A DNA stretch of 38,936 bases, taken from assembly GCA_015066525.1 (NCBI GenBank), contig SVOG01000051.1:1-38936 (forward strand), in the 5' to 3' direction. Numbering within the stretch: position 1 is the first letter of the stretch; each line of letters opens with the position of its first letter. The stretch comes from Oscillospiraceae bacterium. GTDB lineage: Bacteria > Bacillota > Clostridia > Oscillospirales > Acutalibacteraceae. The translations under genes were made by a program, and so were the position numbers. The notes under the pieces are model-generated. The model was not told the origin of the DNA and ran no database searches. It worked only from the letters and a program-made list of their open reading frames with translations. Positions 22,953 through 31,999 of this stretch are shown piece by piece.

Positions 22953-23462
22953 TCAGGCATAATACTCGTCTTTCCCCATCAGCCATTTTTTGGGATTCTC
23001 ATCTATGTATTGAATATGCATACACAAATCTTCATCGCTACGAATGATATGGTCGTGGTACGACCTTTGCCATATTCGTTCGCCGATTTCTTTTTCCGTA
23101 AACTTCTTAAAAGCTGTTACAAACTTTGAGAGCGTATTTGTAGGGGGCGACGACCTCGGCGCCCCGCTATCAGGAACGCTACTGTTATCTATTACCAAAA
23201 GCATATGAATATGGTTGGGCATAATGACATAATTAACAACCGTAATATCATCATAAATGCTGTTCATCCGAATAATATTTTGTTCCGAAACGGCTCCGTA
23301 TTTTGTTAGATGTACAAGCGGGCTGCCGAGGTCGTCAGCCCCTACAATTTCAGAGAGAATACACTGCATATCAAGAGTACATATAGTTATAAAATACGCA
23401 CCGTCTGAAGAATAATCATAATCAGCAAGCCTGTTTGCTTTTCTTTTCGGTAATTCTTTCAT
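22953..23462 (-). CDS. REP-associated tyrosine transposase (RAYT, Y1/HUH family)
   Basis: A 169-residue protein. The HUH metal motif is PNHIHM (residues 82-87), preceded by NYVIM; the likely catalytic tyrosine is Y135 in RSYHDHIIR. The N-terminal ANRLADYDYSSDGAYFITIC is the usual opening of the group. RAYTs are domesticated single-strand transposases that process REP palindromes. Two copies of a REP-like hairpin are read in-frame here: residues 40-49 (from 23317-23346) and residues 99-108 (from 23139-23168). Both fall between conserved blocks, so the enzyme may still fold. The start overlaps the stop of the GH13 gene by one base (TAATG), with no clear ribosome site of its own. Confidence 0.88.
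   Translation of the reverse strand: MKELPKRKANRLADYDYSSDGAYFITICTLDMQCILSEIVGADDLGSPLVHLTKYGAVSEQNIIRMNSIYDDITVVNYVIMPNHIHMLLVIDNSSVPDSGAPRSSPPTNTLSKFVTAFKKFTEKEIGERIWQRSYHDHIIRSDEDLCMHIQYIDENPKKWLMGKDEYYA
23139..23168 (+). repeat. Type I REP-like hairpin A inside the RAYT gene
   Basis: TGTAGGGGGC, a GACGACCTCGGC centre and GCCCCGCT. The GGGGC arm pairs with GCCCC. It encodes residues 99-108 of the RAYT on the opposite strand. Confidence 0.85.
23317..23346 (-). repeat. Type I REP-like hairpin B inside the RAYT gene, inverted to A
   Basis: On the minus strand it reads TGTAGGGGCT, the same GACGACCTCGGC centre, then AGCCCGCT. Against copy A, 26 of 30 bases match. The four differences are two paired changes, GC to CT on one arm and GC to AG on the other, which keep the stem. 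Confidence 0.85.
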
Positions 23463-25321
23463 TATTTTACTCTTGTCAGCACGGCAAAGCGGTACGGCTC
23501 GAGGGTAATAGTCGCCGCTCCCGGTACGTCACCAAGGAGAGAATACGCATTCTCCCACTCCGCGCCGACGGGAATATCCATCGGTATCTCGTCGAGATTC
23601 ATCGCGACGAGCACCTCGCTCGTGTCGTCCGAGCGCTTATACGCTATCGTCTTATGGCTGCTGAATACGGGGATGAACGCGCCCTTTTGGAACACATGGC
23701 AGCCGCGACGGATTTCACCGAGTCGCTTATACCAGCGCAGCAGTTCGTCATTTTGGTTATCCCACTGCATACAGCCGCGGTTGAAGGGGTCCTTGTAGCC
23801 CATCATACCGATTTCGTCGCCGTAGTAGAGCGACGGCACGCCGGGCAGCGTATACTGCAAAAGTGACGCAAGTTTCATCAGCGAAACGCCGTGGAGATAC
23901 TCGTAATTCGACAGGGTGTTATGCTCATACTGCCACTGCCGTCCCCTGCCCTCGCAGTCCTCACCCGCAAGGCGGTTAATTGCGCGCTCCGTGTCGTGGG
24001 TGCCGATATGATTCATCAGCACGTTCGTCACCTGCGGCGGGTAATTCTCGATAATGCCGAGCACGCTGTCGAAAAAGGCGTTTGCATTCTTAAACCGCAC
24101 GAAATTCAGCACCGCATCGGCGAAGGGATAATTCATCACCGAGTCGAGCTGCTCACCGAGCAGGTAGCGGCGGCGCTCGCCGTAGGCGAATTTTGTCGTC
24201 GCATCCTCCCAGACCTCGCCGATGATAACGGCGTCCTGATTCTCAGCCTTGACGGCTTTTCGCAGGTCGTCAAGGAAAATATCGGGGAGTTCGTCGGCAA
24301 CATCCAGCCGCCAGCCGCTGATACCGCAGCGCAGCCACTTGCGCAGGATGCCGTCCTTACCGCAGATATACTGACGGTAACTCTCGTCCTCCTCAATCAC
24401 TTCGGGCAGGAGCTTGATGCCCCACCACGAATGATAGTCGTCAGGATAGTCGATAAACTTATACCACGAAAAATACGGGCTTTCCTTGCTGTTATAGGCG
24501 CCGACACTATTATAATTGTTATAAATATTAAAATATTTACTGTCGCAACCCGTATGGCTGAATACGCCGTCGAGAATGATGCTGATGCCGTACTCCTCCT
24601 TCGCCTTCTTGCAAAGCGAGCGAAGGTCGTCCTCGGTGCCGAGGAGCGGGTCAATACGCTCGTAGTCCGCCGTGTCGTAGCGATGGTTCGAGTTTGCCTC
24701 AAAAATCGGATTGAGATAGATGCAACTGACGCACAAATCCGCAAGATACGGTAGTTTCTCCTCAATTCCCTTCAGGTCGCCGCAGAAATAATCGTTATTC
24801 CAGATGCCGTTCATCTGTTCGTCTTTCCAAAAGGGCTCGTCGCCCCATTCCCGGATAACGCGGGATTCACGCACGCCCTGCTTCGGGGTGCCGCTGTTAT
24901 AAAACCTATCGGGGAAAATCTGATAAATCAGACCGCCCTTCAACCAGTCGGGAGTGGTAAAATTCTTATCGTACACCGTCTGCTGAAAATCCATTCCCTC
25001 GGGCAGGATATCACCGACACCGCCGCCCGCGTGGTACACGAAATTCTTGCCCCACGGGGTATCAAGTTCAAAGTGGTACCAGTAAAGCCCCTCGGTCGTC
25101 GCGGAAAAATGCAGGTCCCAATACTCAAAATCATCGCCGCACATCCCTGCCCAGAACATGGAGTAATACACATTTTCCTCGTTTTCCTTATGTACCGTGA
25201 GGGTCGCGCCGCTGCAGGACATATGGCGGGGTACGACAATACGGAGCCTTACCTGTTCATCGGTGGCAATGGCTCTGATTTTATCCTTATATTCTGTTTT
25301 TCGCGCATTGAAAATCTGCAT
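23462..25321 (-). CDS. GH13 alpha-glycosidase (neopullulanase/cyclomaltodextrinase type)
   Basis: A 619-residue cytoplasmic enzyme without signal peptide. Residues 1-120 are an N-terminal beta domain (CBM34-like position), then a TIM barrel with all GH13 motifs: DGVFSHTG (251-258), GWRLDVADE with nucleophile D340, IIGEVW with acid/base E369 and NHIGTHDTERA with D443. The C-terminal beta domain ends at VLTRVK. The type (MPKQ-like switch absent, SLYYGDEIGMMG present) fits intracellular enzymes that split maltodextrins, cyclodextrins or pullulan. It follows glycogen phosphorylase by 51 bases on the same strand and probably shares its transcript, releasing chains that the phosphorylase cannot shorten. 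Confidence 0.92.
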   Translation of the reverse strand: MQIFNARKTEYKDKIRAIATDEQVRLRIVVPRHMSCSGATLTVHKENEENVYYSMFWAGMCGDDFEYWDLHFSATTEGLYWYHFELDTPWGKNFVYHAGGGVGDILPEGMDFQQTVYDKNFTTPDWLKGGLIYQIFPDRFYNSGTPKQGVRESRVIREWGDEPFWKDEQMNGIWNNDYFCGDLKGIEEKLPYLADLCVSCIYLNPIFEANSNHRYDTADYERIDPLLGTEDDLRSLCKKAKEEYGISIILDGVFSHTGCDSKYFNIYNNYNSVGAYNSKESPYFSWYKFIDYPDDYHSWWGIKLLPEVIEEDESYRQYICGKDGILRKWLRCGISGWRLDVADELPDIFLDDLRKAVKAENQDAVIIGEVWEDATTKFAYGERRRYLLGEQLDSVMNYPFADAVLNFVRFKNANAFFDSVLGIIENYPPQVTNVLMNHIGTHDTERAINRLAGEDCEGRGRQWQYEHNTLSNYEYLHGVSLMKLASLLQYTLPGVPSLYYGDEIGMMGYKDPFNRGCMQWDNQNDELLRWYKRLGEIRRGCHVFQKGAFIPVFSSHKTIAYKRSDDTSEVLVAMNLDEIPMDIPVGAEWENAYSLLGDVPGAATITLEPYRFAVLTRVK

Positions 25322-25341
25322 AAGTTCCTATCGAAAAGTAC

Positions 25342-25360
25342 GGGCGGATATGATCCGCCC
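25342..25360. repeat. REP-like hairpin between phosphorylase and GH13 genes
   Basis: Perfect 8-base stem GGGCGGAT (25342-25349) and ATCCGCCC (25353-25360), preceded by GTAC. It resembles the type I elements. It lies in the 51-base gap of the operon and has no T-run strong enough for a firm terminator. Confidence 0.6.
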
Positions 25361-25372
25361 ACACATTCATCA

Positions 25373-27847
25373 TTACTTAGTTTTCTTGGTTGCTCTCTTT
25401 TTCGGAGCGGGTTTTCTCGAAGTCTTAGGCTTCGCCTCTTCCTTCTTCGTGACCGGAGAAGTGTGCCAGATACGGTTCGCATAATCCATAATGGAACGGT
25501 CCGCGCTGAACACACCTGCGCCGCTGATATTCATCAGTGACATACGGTTGAATTTCTCCTGATTTGCATAGAGTTTCTGAATCTCCTGATGCGCTTTCTG
25601 ATAATCCGCAAAGTCAGCGAGTGCCATATACGGGTCAACATTCATCAGCGAGGAGGTAACCTCGTCGAAGCGCTTGCCGTTTACGCCTGCCATAATGAAG
25701 TCGATGGCGTTTTTGAGCACTTCGTTATTATTGATATAATTCATCGGATAGTAACCCGTGCGTTTGAGGTCCTCGACCTCGGGGGTCTTCATACCGAAGA
25801 TTACGATATTATCCTTGCCGACAGTCTCGAAAATTTCGACATTTGCGCCGTCGAGTGTACCGAGGGTAATCGCACCGTTTAGCATCAGCTTCATATTGCC
25901 CGTACCCGAAGCCTCGGTACCTGCGAGCGAAATCTGCTCGGAGATATCCGCTGCGGGCATCAGCACTTCAGCAACGGAGACGTTATAATCCTCGACAAAT
26001 ACTACCTTGAGCTTGCCGTTTACATCGGGGTCGTTATTGATGACGCGGGAAAGTGCGTCAATCAGTTCGATGAGTTTCTTAGCCATAAAGTAACCCGGTG
26101 CTGCCTTGGAAGCGAAGATATAGGTTTTGGGATAATATGCCGCATTCGGATTTGCCTTGAGCATCTGGTACTCTGCAATGATATTGAGGATATTAAGCTG
26201 CTGTCTCTTATACTCGTGCAGACGCTTCACCTGTACGTCAAAGATAGAGTCGGGGTTAATATCAACGCCCTGCTTCTTCTTGAGATACTTCGCGAAGCGT
26301 ACCTTGTTTTCGTACTTAATCTTAGCGAGTTCCTCGAGAACCTTCTTGTCATCCTTGAAGTCGCGGAGTTTCAGAAGTTCGTCTGCCTTGGTGATGAACT
26401 TATCGCCGATGAGCGTGGTAATGTAATCGGTGAGCGCGGGGTTTGCCTGGCAGAGCCAGCGTCTGAACGCGATACCGTTGGTAACATTCGTGAACTTATC
26501 GGGAGTGAGGGTGTAGAAATCGTGAAATACGGTGTCCTTGAGGATTTCGCTGTGAAGCGCGGACACGCCGTTGACGCTGTGGGAGCCGGCAACGCAGAGG
26601 TTTGCCATACGGACAACGCCGCCCGATACGATAGCCATTCTCTCTACGCGGTCCGCATCCTGGGTCGCCGACCATACATAGGCTCTGAAACGGTTGTCAA
26701 TTTCCTTCGTAATCTGATAGATACGGGGCAGAAGTCGGCTGTAAAGCTCCTCCGCCCAGCACTCGAGCGCTTCCTTCATAACGGTATGGTTGGTATAAGC
26801 AACCGTTCTCGTCACGATGGACCATGCCTCGTCCCAGCCGTAACCGCACTCGTCGAGCATAATACGCATCAGCTCGGGGATTGCCATTGTCGGGTGGGTA
26901 TCGTTAATATGAATCGCAATCTTCTCCGGAAGATTGTCGAGTGTGCCGTATTCCGTCAGGTGGCGCTGGATAATATCCTGGATGGAAGCGGACACGAGGA
27001 AATACTGCTGGCGCAGTCTGAGCGCCTTGCCCTCGGGAGAGTTATCCGCGGGATAGAGAATCTTGGAGATAGCCTCCGCCATTGCGGACTGCTCCATCGC
27101 CTTGACATAGGAACCCTGATTAAAGAGCGCCATATCGAGCTCGGGTTTCTTCGATGCCCACAGACGCAGTCTTGCGACGCCCTCGCCGGCACCGGATACA
27201 TACATATCATAAGGGATTGCGGTAACGACATTCGCATCCACATGGTCAACATGGTGATAATCGCCGTCCCACGTGTCCACAATCTTGCCCTCAAACTTGA
27301 CTTCGCACGCACGCTCCTCACGCGGAACGAGCCATACGTCGCCGCCGGGAAGCCAGAAATCGGGAAGCTCGGTCTGCCAGCCGTCGACGAGCTTCTGCTT
27401 AAAGATACCCGCCTCATAGCGGATGGAGTAACCCATCGACTCAAAGCCGTCGGTTGCCAGTCCGTCGAGGTAGCAGGCAGCCAGTCTGCCGAGACCGCCG
27501 TTGCCGAGACCTGCGTCCGGCTCAAGCTCATAGATATTGTCGAGCTTGACATCCATCGACTTCAGCGCCTCCTCAAACACCTTGGTGAGACCGAGGTTAT
27601 AGAGGTTGTTCTTCAGCGAACGGCCCATCAGGAACTCCATACAGAGATAGTACACTTTCTTGGAATCGCTCTCCTTTGCCATCTCGCGAAATTCGGAATG
27701 CTGCTCCGCGAGTTTATCGCGCACAATCATCGAAACAGCCTTGTAGAACTGCTCGTCGGATGCAACACTCGGAGTGACGCCGAAGAAATGGGAAAGTTTA
27801 TCACAAATCAGCTTCTTTGCTTGTGTTACTGAAAGGTTAGTTTTCAT
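25373..27847 (-). CDS. glgP: Glycogen/maltodextrin phosphorylase
   Basis: An 824-residue GT35 enzyme that releases glucose-1-phosphate from alpha-1,4-glucans using PLP. Visible hallmarks: YYLCMEFLMGRSLKNNL, ELEPDAGLGNGGLGRLAACYLDG, the VKRLHEYKRQQLN block and the PLP-lysine motif EASGTGNMKLMLNGAITLGT followed by DGANVEI. The frame runs 9 codons further upstream, but GGAGG 7 bases before the ATG at 27847 decides the start. The last 24 residues (after HTSPVT) are a Lys/Pro/Ala-rich basic tail with ten lysines and two arginines, which is not part of the usual fold. The promoter is at 27903-27931. Confidence 0.96.
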   Translation of the reverse strand: MKTNLSVTQAKKLICDKLSHFFGVTPSVASDEQFYKAVSMIVRDKLAEQHSEFREMAKESDSKKVYYLCMEFLMGRSLKNNLYNLGLTKVFEEALKSMDVKLDNIYELEPDAGLGNGGLGRLAACYLDGLATDGFESMGYSIRYEAGIFKQKLVDGWQTELPDFWLPGGDVWLVPREERACEVKFEGKIVDTWDGDYHHVDHVDANVVTAIPYDMYVSGAGEGVARLRLWASKKPELDMALFNQGSYVKAMEQSAMAEAISKILYPADNSPEGKALRLRQQYFLVSASIQDIIQRHLTEYGTLDNLPEKIAIHINDTHPTMAIPELMRIMLDECGYGWDEAWSIVTRTVAYTNHTVMKEALECWAEELYSRLLPRIYQITKEIDNRFRAYVWSATQDADRVERMAIVSGGVVRMANLCVAGSHSVNGVSALHSEILKDTVFHDFYTLTPDKFTNVTNGIAFRRWLCQANPALTDYITTLIGDKFITKADELLKLRDFKDDKKVLEELAKIKYENKVRFAKYLKKKQGVDINPDSIFDVQVKRLHEYKRQQLNILNIIAEYQMLKANPNAAYYPKTYIFASKAAPGYFMAKKLIELIDALSRVINNDPDVNGKLKVVFVEDYNVSVAEVLMPAADISEQISLAGTEASGTGNMKLMLNGAITLGTLDGANVEIFETVGKDNIVIFGMKTPEVEDLKRTGYYPMNYINNNEVLKNAIDFIMAGVNGKRFDEVTSSLMNVDPYMALADFADYQKAHQEIQKLYANQEKFNRMSLMNISGAGVFSADRSIMDYANRIWHTSPVTKKEEAKPKTSRKPAPKKRATKKTK

Positions 27848-27902
27848 ACAAATCCTCCAAAAATAATTTGCCATTGGTTATATTTTATTAATTGTTTTGG
27901 TT

Positions 27903-27931
27903 ATTATACACTAAAACACAGGGCTTTTCAA
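27903..27931 (-). promoter_or_regulatory. Promoter of the glgP-GH13 operon
   Basis: On the minus strand: TTGAAA (27926-27931), 17-base spacer, TATAAT (27903-27908). A small GCGCC/GGCG hairpin just upstream may weakly end the flippase transcript. Confidence 0.8.
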
Positions 27932-27953
27932 GCGCCAAAAGGCGATAATATGT

Positions 27954-29378
27954 CTATTTTTTCTTTTTTAAGAACTTATCTGTCAGAAGATGGAACAATT
28001 CGTTGAGCGGTGTATTATTGAGAACAAGCATAACGATGACGAGCACTACCTCGATAGCATACATCAGAATGCCCGACTTCATCACAATCATCACCGCCGC
28101 CTGAATGGCGAGAATCAGCAGTTCTGCCACGACAATCGGCGTCTTGTAATTAATCTTCACAAAGCGCTTCGTGTCGACGCCCCTCGTGATAAATACCATC
28201 ACGAACGCCGCCAGTGTCGCAATCGCGGCGCCGTTTGCGCCGATAACGGGTATCAGAACAAAATTCAGTATAATGTTGGTCAGCGCGCCTGAAAGAGCGG
28301 TCACCATAGCCATCATATTCTTCTTCTCCGCCATATATACCGAGGCGAGGAAATTGACGTGGCAGGAAATCGTAGTCGCCATAATCAGCACGGGCACGTA
28401 CTGCCACGAACTGTAATAACTCGGCGCGACGAGAATTTTCGTCATCAGCTGGCAGCCGAGTATCAGCGCTGCCGATACGGAGAACACGCCGCCGGAATAC
28501 ACGCGGAATACGTTGGTAAAGAATTTCGCCCTGTCCTCGCTGTCGTACTCGTCGACCGCAGAAAGCTGCCACGCATCAATAAAGATGGACGAGAACATAA
28601 TAACAAAATTCGGAATCTTCGACGCCGCAGTATAAAGACCGTTTTCCGCCGAGCCGATAAAGCCGGTGACCATATAGCGGTCGGACACATTGATAATCCA
28701 CCAGAGGATAATCGTCGGCATCATCGGAACGGAATACTTGAGCATACTGAAAGCGGTGCTCTTGCGCACGCCCCTGAATTTCACAAATCGCCAAAGTTTA
28801 CAGGTAGCAAAAAGGAAAATAACCGAGCAAGCATCCGACGCAATAATCGCGAGAATATAGCCCTGCACGCCCCAGTGAAACGGACCGAGGAAGAGGATGT
28901 TAAACGCAAGCGTCGTCGCCGTCGCTAAAATGCCGTCAATCGCAAAGGTTTTCACATGCCCGCAGCCTCTGACGAACTGCTGACAGAGCTGGCGCAGTCC
29001 CGACACGAGCACGAACGCATAAATCAGTCCGATATAATCGCCGAGGCAAAAATCCTTAATGCGGACCAAACTCAGCGGATACCAGAGCAGAAGAAACACT
29101 GCAAAGCCGAGAAAAGTCGTGCGCAGTCCGACGGAGAACACCTCCGACTTATCGCCGTCCTTATCGAGCGCAAAGCGCAGGCAGGCGCTGTTAATCTGAA
29201 GAAAAACAATCGGAATCAGCACGTTCGCCGTCTGCTGGATGAGGTCGGCGTCACCGTAACTGCCCTGCTCGAGCATACGGGTGACAAACGGCATCAAAAG
29301 GAAGGAGAGCACCTTCGAGGAGAAGGTACCGATGGCAAATATTAAAGTGTTTGTCGCTAATTTTTTATATTTATCCAT
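27954..29378 (-). CDS. Polysaccharide flippase (Wzx/MATE-like oligosaccharide transporter)
   Basis: A 474-residue protein with about 12-14 membrane helices. The opening LATNTLIFAIGTFSSKVLSFLLMPFVTRML is the standard start of Wzx-type flippases, and the QQFVRGCGHVKTFAIDGILATA block in the middle also fits. It would move lipid-linked sugar units across the membrane for cell-surface polysaccharide. It follows the DUF5050-like gene by 3 bases. No glycosyltransferase cluster is near; it may serve the same surface polymer as the distant cpsCDB module. It ends in a very basic KFLKKKK tail. Confidence 0.88.
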   Translation of the reverse strand: MDKYKKLATNTLIFAIGTFSSKVLSFLLMPFVTRMLEQGSYGDADLIQQTANVLIPIVFLQINSACLRFALDKDGDKSEVFSVGLRTTFLGFAVFLLLWYPLSLVRIKDFCLGDYIGLIYAFVLVSGLRQLCQQFVRGCGHVKTFAIDGILATATTLAFNILFLGPFHWGVQGYILAIIASDACSVIFLFATCKLWRFVKFRGVRKSTAFSMLKYSVPMMPTIILWWIINVSDRYMVTGFIGSAENGLYTAASKIPNFVIMFSSIFIDAWQLSAVDEYDSEDRAKFFTNVFRVYSGGVFSVSAALILGCQLMTKILVAPSYYSSWQYVPVLIMATTISCHVNFLASVYMAEKKNMMAMVTALSGALTNIILNFVLIPVIGANGAAIATLAAFVMVFITRGVDTKRFVKINYKTPIVVAELLILAIQAAVMIVMKSGILMYAIEVVLVIVMLVLNNTPLNELFHLLTDKFLKKKK

Positions 29379-29381
29379 AGT

Positions 29382-30635
29382 TTAATACTTCCAGCGTCCA
29401 TCACTGAATTTCATATAGTTTGTCGAGCCGGTGAACACACAGCCGGCGCGGTAAATCTTCTTACCGTTTTCTTTTTCCCCGATGACGAAGTCATACTCGC
29501 CGCCGTGAAAGATATGGAGTTTGTGAGCGCTGCCCGCGTCCTTAACCGCCATCAGATAACGGCTCTTTTGGGAATTCATATTGATTTCGGTCATACAGAG
29601 CTTTTTGCCGTCAAGTTCGGTGTAGTAGAGACGATTATTTTCGACCTCGATATAATTCGTGCCGTCGCCGTCTTTGGCAAGGGAAACCGTCTTTTCACTG
29701 CCGAATTTTTGGCGTACAATCTCGTACTTGCCGCCGTTTTCACGGTAGTAGTACAGAAAGCCGTTTTCCATCACGAGTTTGGAATCCGTCGTCTCGCGCT
29801 CGCGAAACGGCGACGGTACATCCTCACTGCCGTCGGTGGCAAGCGTAAAATAATCAATACTGCCGTCATAACCCTTCACGGCGAAATAGACCCTGTGCTT
29901 TGAGATACCCACGAGGCGCATCTCATCGTCCGCCGAGGAATAGAGCGTTTTTGGCTCGAGCGCCTTCGCGTCCATCACGCAGAGGTCGTTGTCGACGGAT
30001 ATGAAGTAAACCGTGCTGTCATATACGAGCGCGAACTTCACATTATCGCGCACGGATTTCGGTTCCTTCGCACCCTTTTGCATCTTATAGAGTTTCTGCT
30101 CCTCGTCGTCGATGAAGTAGATAAAGTCCCCTCTCAGATTGAGCGAAGAGAGTGTATGCGAGGACTTATACAGCCGCGTATAGCCCTCGGTGTCGGGGTT
30201 GAGTCGGTAGAGACCGTCACCCGCAATATGGTAGATATAGGAGCTGTCCGTCGCGACCTTGCCGCCGTTTAAGAGATTGCCGATGAGGTTTCCCTGCTTC
30301 GAGGTTTTGAGCTCAAACTCGTCGAACTCGATATAATTCATCATCTTTGCCGTCGGCTTCTCGGTCGTGGTCGGCGCAGTCGTGGTCGGTGCGGTCGTCG
30401 TCGTGTTCCCGAAAATTCTCTCATCCACAAAGGTCTGCACCGTTTGGGGCAGCAGGGTGGTGAAATCGAAATCGGGAGCGAGCACCTTCACCGTCGTCAC
30501 AAACACGGCGAGCGCCACAATGATAACGGAGAGAAAAATCAGAAAACCTTTGAGCGCTTTTCTCTCCTTTTTCTTCTTTTTTCTTTGGGCGCGTTTGACG
30601 TCGGCGCCGTCATTTTCGTAATAATTGTTTTTCAT
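29382..30635 (-). CDS. Membrane-anchored DUF5050-like beta-propeller protein
   Basis: A 417-residue protein: a basic cytoplasmic N-terminus (RKKKKKERK), one membrane helix near residues 30-50, a short Thr/Pro linker (TTTTAPTTTAPTTT, about 77-90) and an outer domain of about 320 residues made of repeats such as YIYHIAGDGLYRLN, FIYFIDDEEQKLYKM and LYYTELDGKKLCMTE. Such IYY-x-DG-x-LY units are typical of DUF5050 propellers in Clostridia, whose function is unknown. It lies 3 bases upstream of the flippase gene, so a link to surface polysaccharide is likely but inferred. The ribosome site is weak (GGATGA). Confidence 0.7.
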   Translation of the reverse strand: MKNNYYENDGADVKRAQRKKKKKERKALKGFLIFLSVIIVALAVFVTTVKVLAPDFDFTTLLPQTVQTFVDERIFGNTTTTAPTTTAPTTTEKPTAKMMNYIEFDEFELKTSKQGNLIGNLLNGGKVATDSSYIYHIAGDGLYRLNPDTEGYTRLYKSSHTLSSLNLRGDFIYFIDDEEQKLYKMQKGAKEPKSVRDNVKFALVYDSTVYFISVDNDLCVMDAKALEPKTLYSSADDEMRLVGISKHRVYFAVKGYDGSIDYFTLATDGSEDVPSPFRERETTDSKLVMENGFLYYYRENGGKYEIVRQKFGSEKTVSLAKDGDGTNYIEVENNRLYYTELDGKKLCMTEINMNSQKSRYLMAVKDAGSAHKLHIFHGGEYDFVIGEKENGKKIYRAGCVFTGSTNYMKFSDGRWKY

Positions 30636-30652
30636 ATCTATTCATCCGATTC

Positions 30653-30711
30653 AGCTTTTAGCTATTAACTTGTGCTAAGCACAAAATCAGCTTGCCGAAG
30701 GCAAAATTAGC
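30653..30711. repeat. Heptamer units with two tandem hairpins
   Basis: AGCTTTT (30653-30659), AGCTATT (30660-30666) and AACTTGT lead into two small hairpins, TTGTGC/GCACAA and TTGCC/GGCAA. Each is preceded by A(G/A)CTTG and followed by AAAAT, then AGCTTA. It occupies the 76-base gap between proA and the DUF5050-like gene. No promoter is evident there. Confidence 0.55.
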
Positions 30712-31953
30712 TTATCTTATCTGTCCGTCTCCGTAAATCAGATACTTAGTCGATGTCAGTCCTTCAATTCCCATCGGTCCGCGGGCGTGAAGTTTCTGGG
30801 TGCTGATGCCGATTTCGGCACCGAGACCGAACTCGCCGCCGTCGGTGAAACGCGTCGACGCATTGACATACACACTCGAGGAATCAATGCACTGCATAAA
30901 GCGGCGCGCGTTATCATCATTGCTTGTGATAATCGCCTCACTGTGACCCGTCGAGTGCTCGTTGATATGGTCGATTGCCTCGTCGACACTGTCGACCGTC
31001 TTAACGCTGATAATATAGTCGAGATACTCGGTATAGAAATCCTCCTCGGTTGCGGGGAGAATACCCGCGCACGCTCGTTGCGCTCTCTCATCACCGCGGA
31101 TTTCGACATTCTTCTCATCAAGACGCGCCTTGATGACAGGCAGCGCTCGTTCAATCACGCCCGAATGAATCACGAGACTCTCACACGCATTGCACACGCT
31201 GATGCGCTGCGTTTTCGCATTAAAAATAATATTCGCCGCCATCTCAATATCGGCGCTCTCGTCCACAAAAATATGGCAGTTGCCCGAGCCGGTTTCAATC
31301 ACGGGTACGGTCGAATTCTGCACAACCGACTGAATCAGTCCCTTGCCGCCGCGCGGAATCAGACAGTCGAGATAGTCGGTCAATTTCATCATCTCGTTTG
31401 CACTATTGCGCGAGGTGTCCTCCACGAGCTGCACGGTCTCACGGGGAAATCCCGCCCTCTCGAGTGCATCCTGCATGACACCGACCACCGCTTTATTGGA
31501 GTTGATTGCCTCCTTGCCACCGCGGAGAATCACGGCGTTACCGCTCTTCAGACAGAGTGCCGCCGCGTCAGCCGTCACGTTCGGGCGCGCCTCGTAGATA
31601 ATACCGATGACGCCGATGGGCACGGTGATTTTCTGAATTTTCAGTCCGTTTTCTTTTTCATATTCATAGACGACCTTGCCGCAGGCGTCGGGGAGTGCTG
31701 CCACCTGACGCACGCCGTCCGCAATGCCCTCGATACGCTCGGCATCCAGCATCAGTCGGTCCAGGAGACCGGCATTCAGTCCGGCATTTTTACCATTTTC
31801 AAGGTCTGTCGCGTTAGCGGAGATAATCTCCCCCGCTCGGTTGCACAGTGCATCTGCAATAAAGAGCAGCGCTCTGTTTTTATCCTCGGTGCTGACCCGT
31901 GACAAAAAGGTCTGCACACCCTTTGCGCGAATTCCTAAATCTTTTACTGTCAT
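30712..31953 (-). CDS. proA: Gamma-glutamyl phosphate reductase
   Basis: A 413-residue NADPH enzyme that turns gamma-glutamyl phosphate into glutamate semialdehyde, the second step of proline synthesis. Markers: [44 protein letters not shown] and the catalytic cysteine in [13 protein letters not shown]. The end ([22 protein letters not shown]) is complete. AAGGAG lies ahead of the ATG. The 58-base gap to proB contains a REP-like hairpin. Confidence 0.97.
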   Translation of the reverse strand: [413 protein letters not shown]

Positions 31954-31972
31954 ATATAACTCCTTTGTTGAA

Positions 31973-31999
31973 GCGGGCGATTCGTGAATCGCCCCTACG
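31973..31999 (-). repeat. Type I REP-like hairpin between proB and proA
   Basis: Stem GGGCGATTC (31975-31983) and GAATCGCCC (31986-31994) with a 2-base centre, followed by CCTACG; on the minus strand it reads CGTAGGGGCG. It lies directly ahead of the proA ribosome site. Confidence 0.8.

Noticed and set aside
26216-27832. A 538-codon plus-strand open frame antisense to glycogen phosphorylase
   Set aside because: The opposite strand encodes a full GT35 enzyme with its catalytic motifs. The antisense frame is His- and Arg-rich with no domain pattern.
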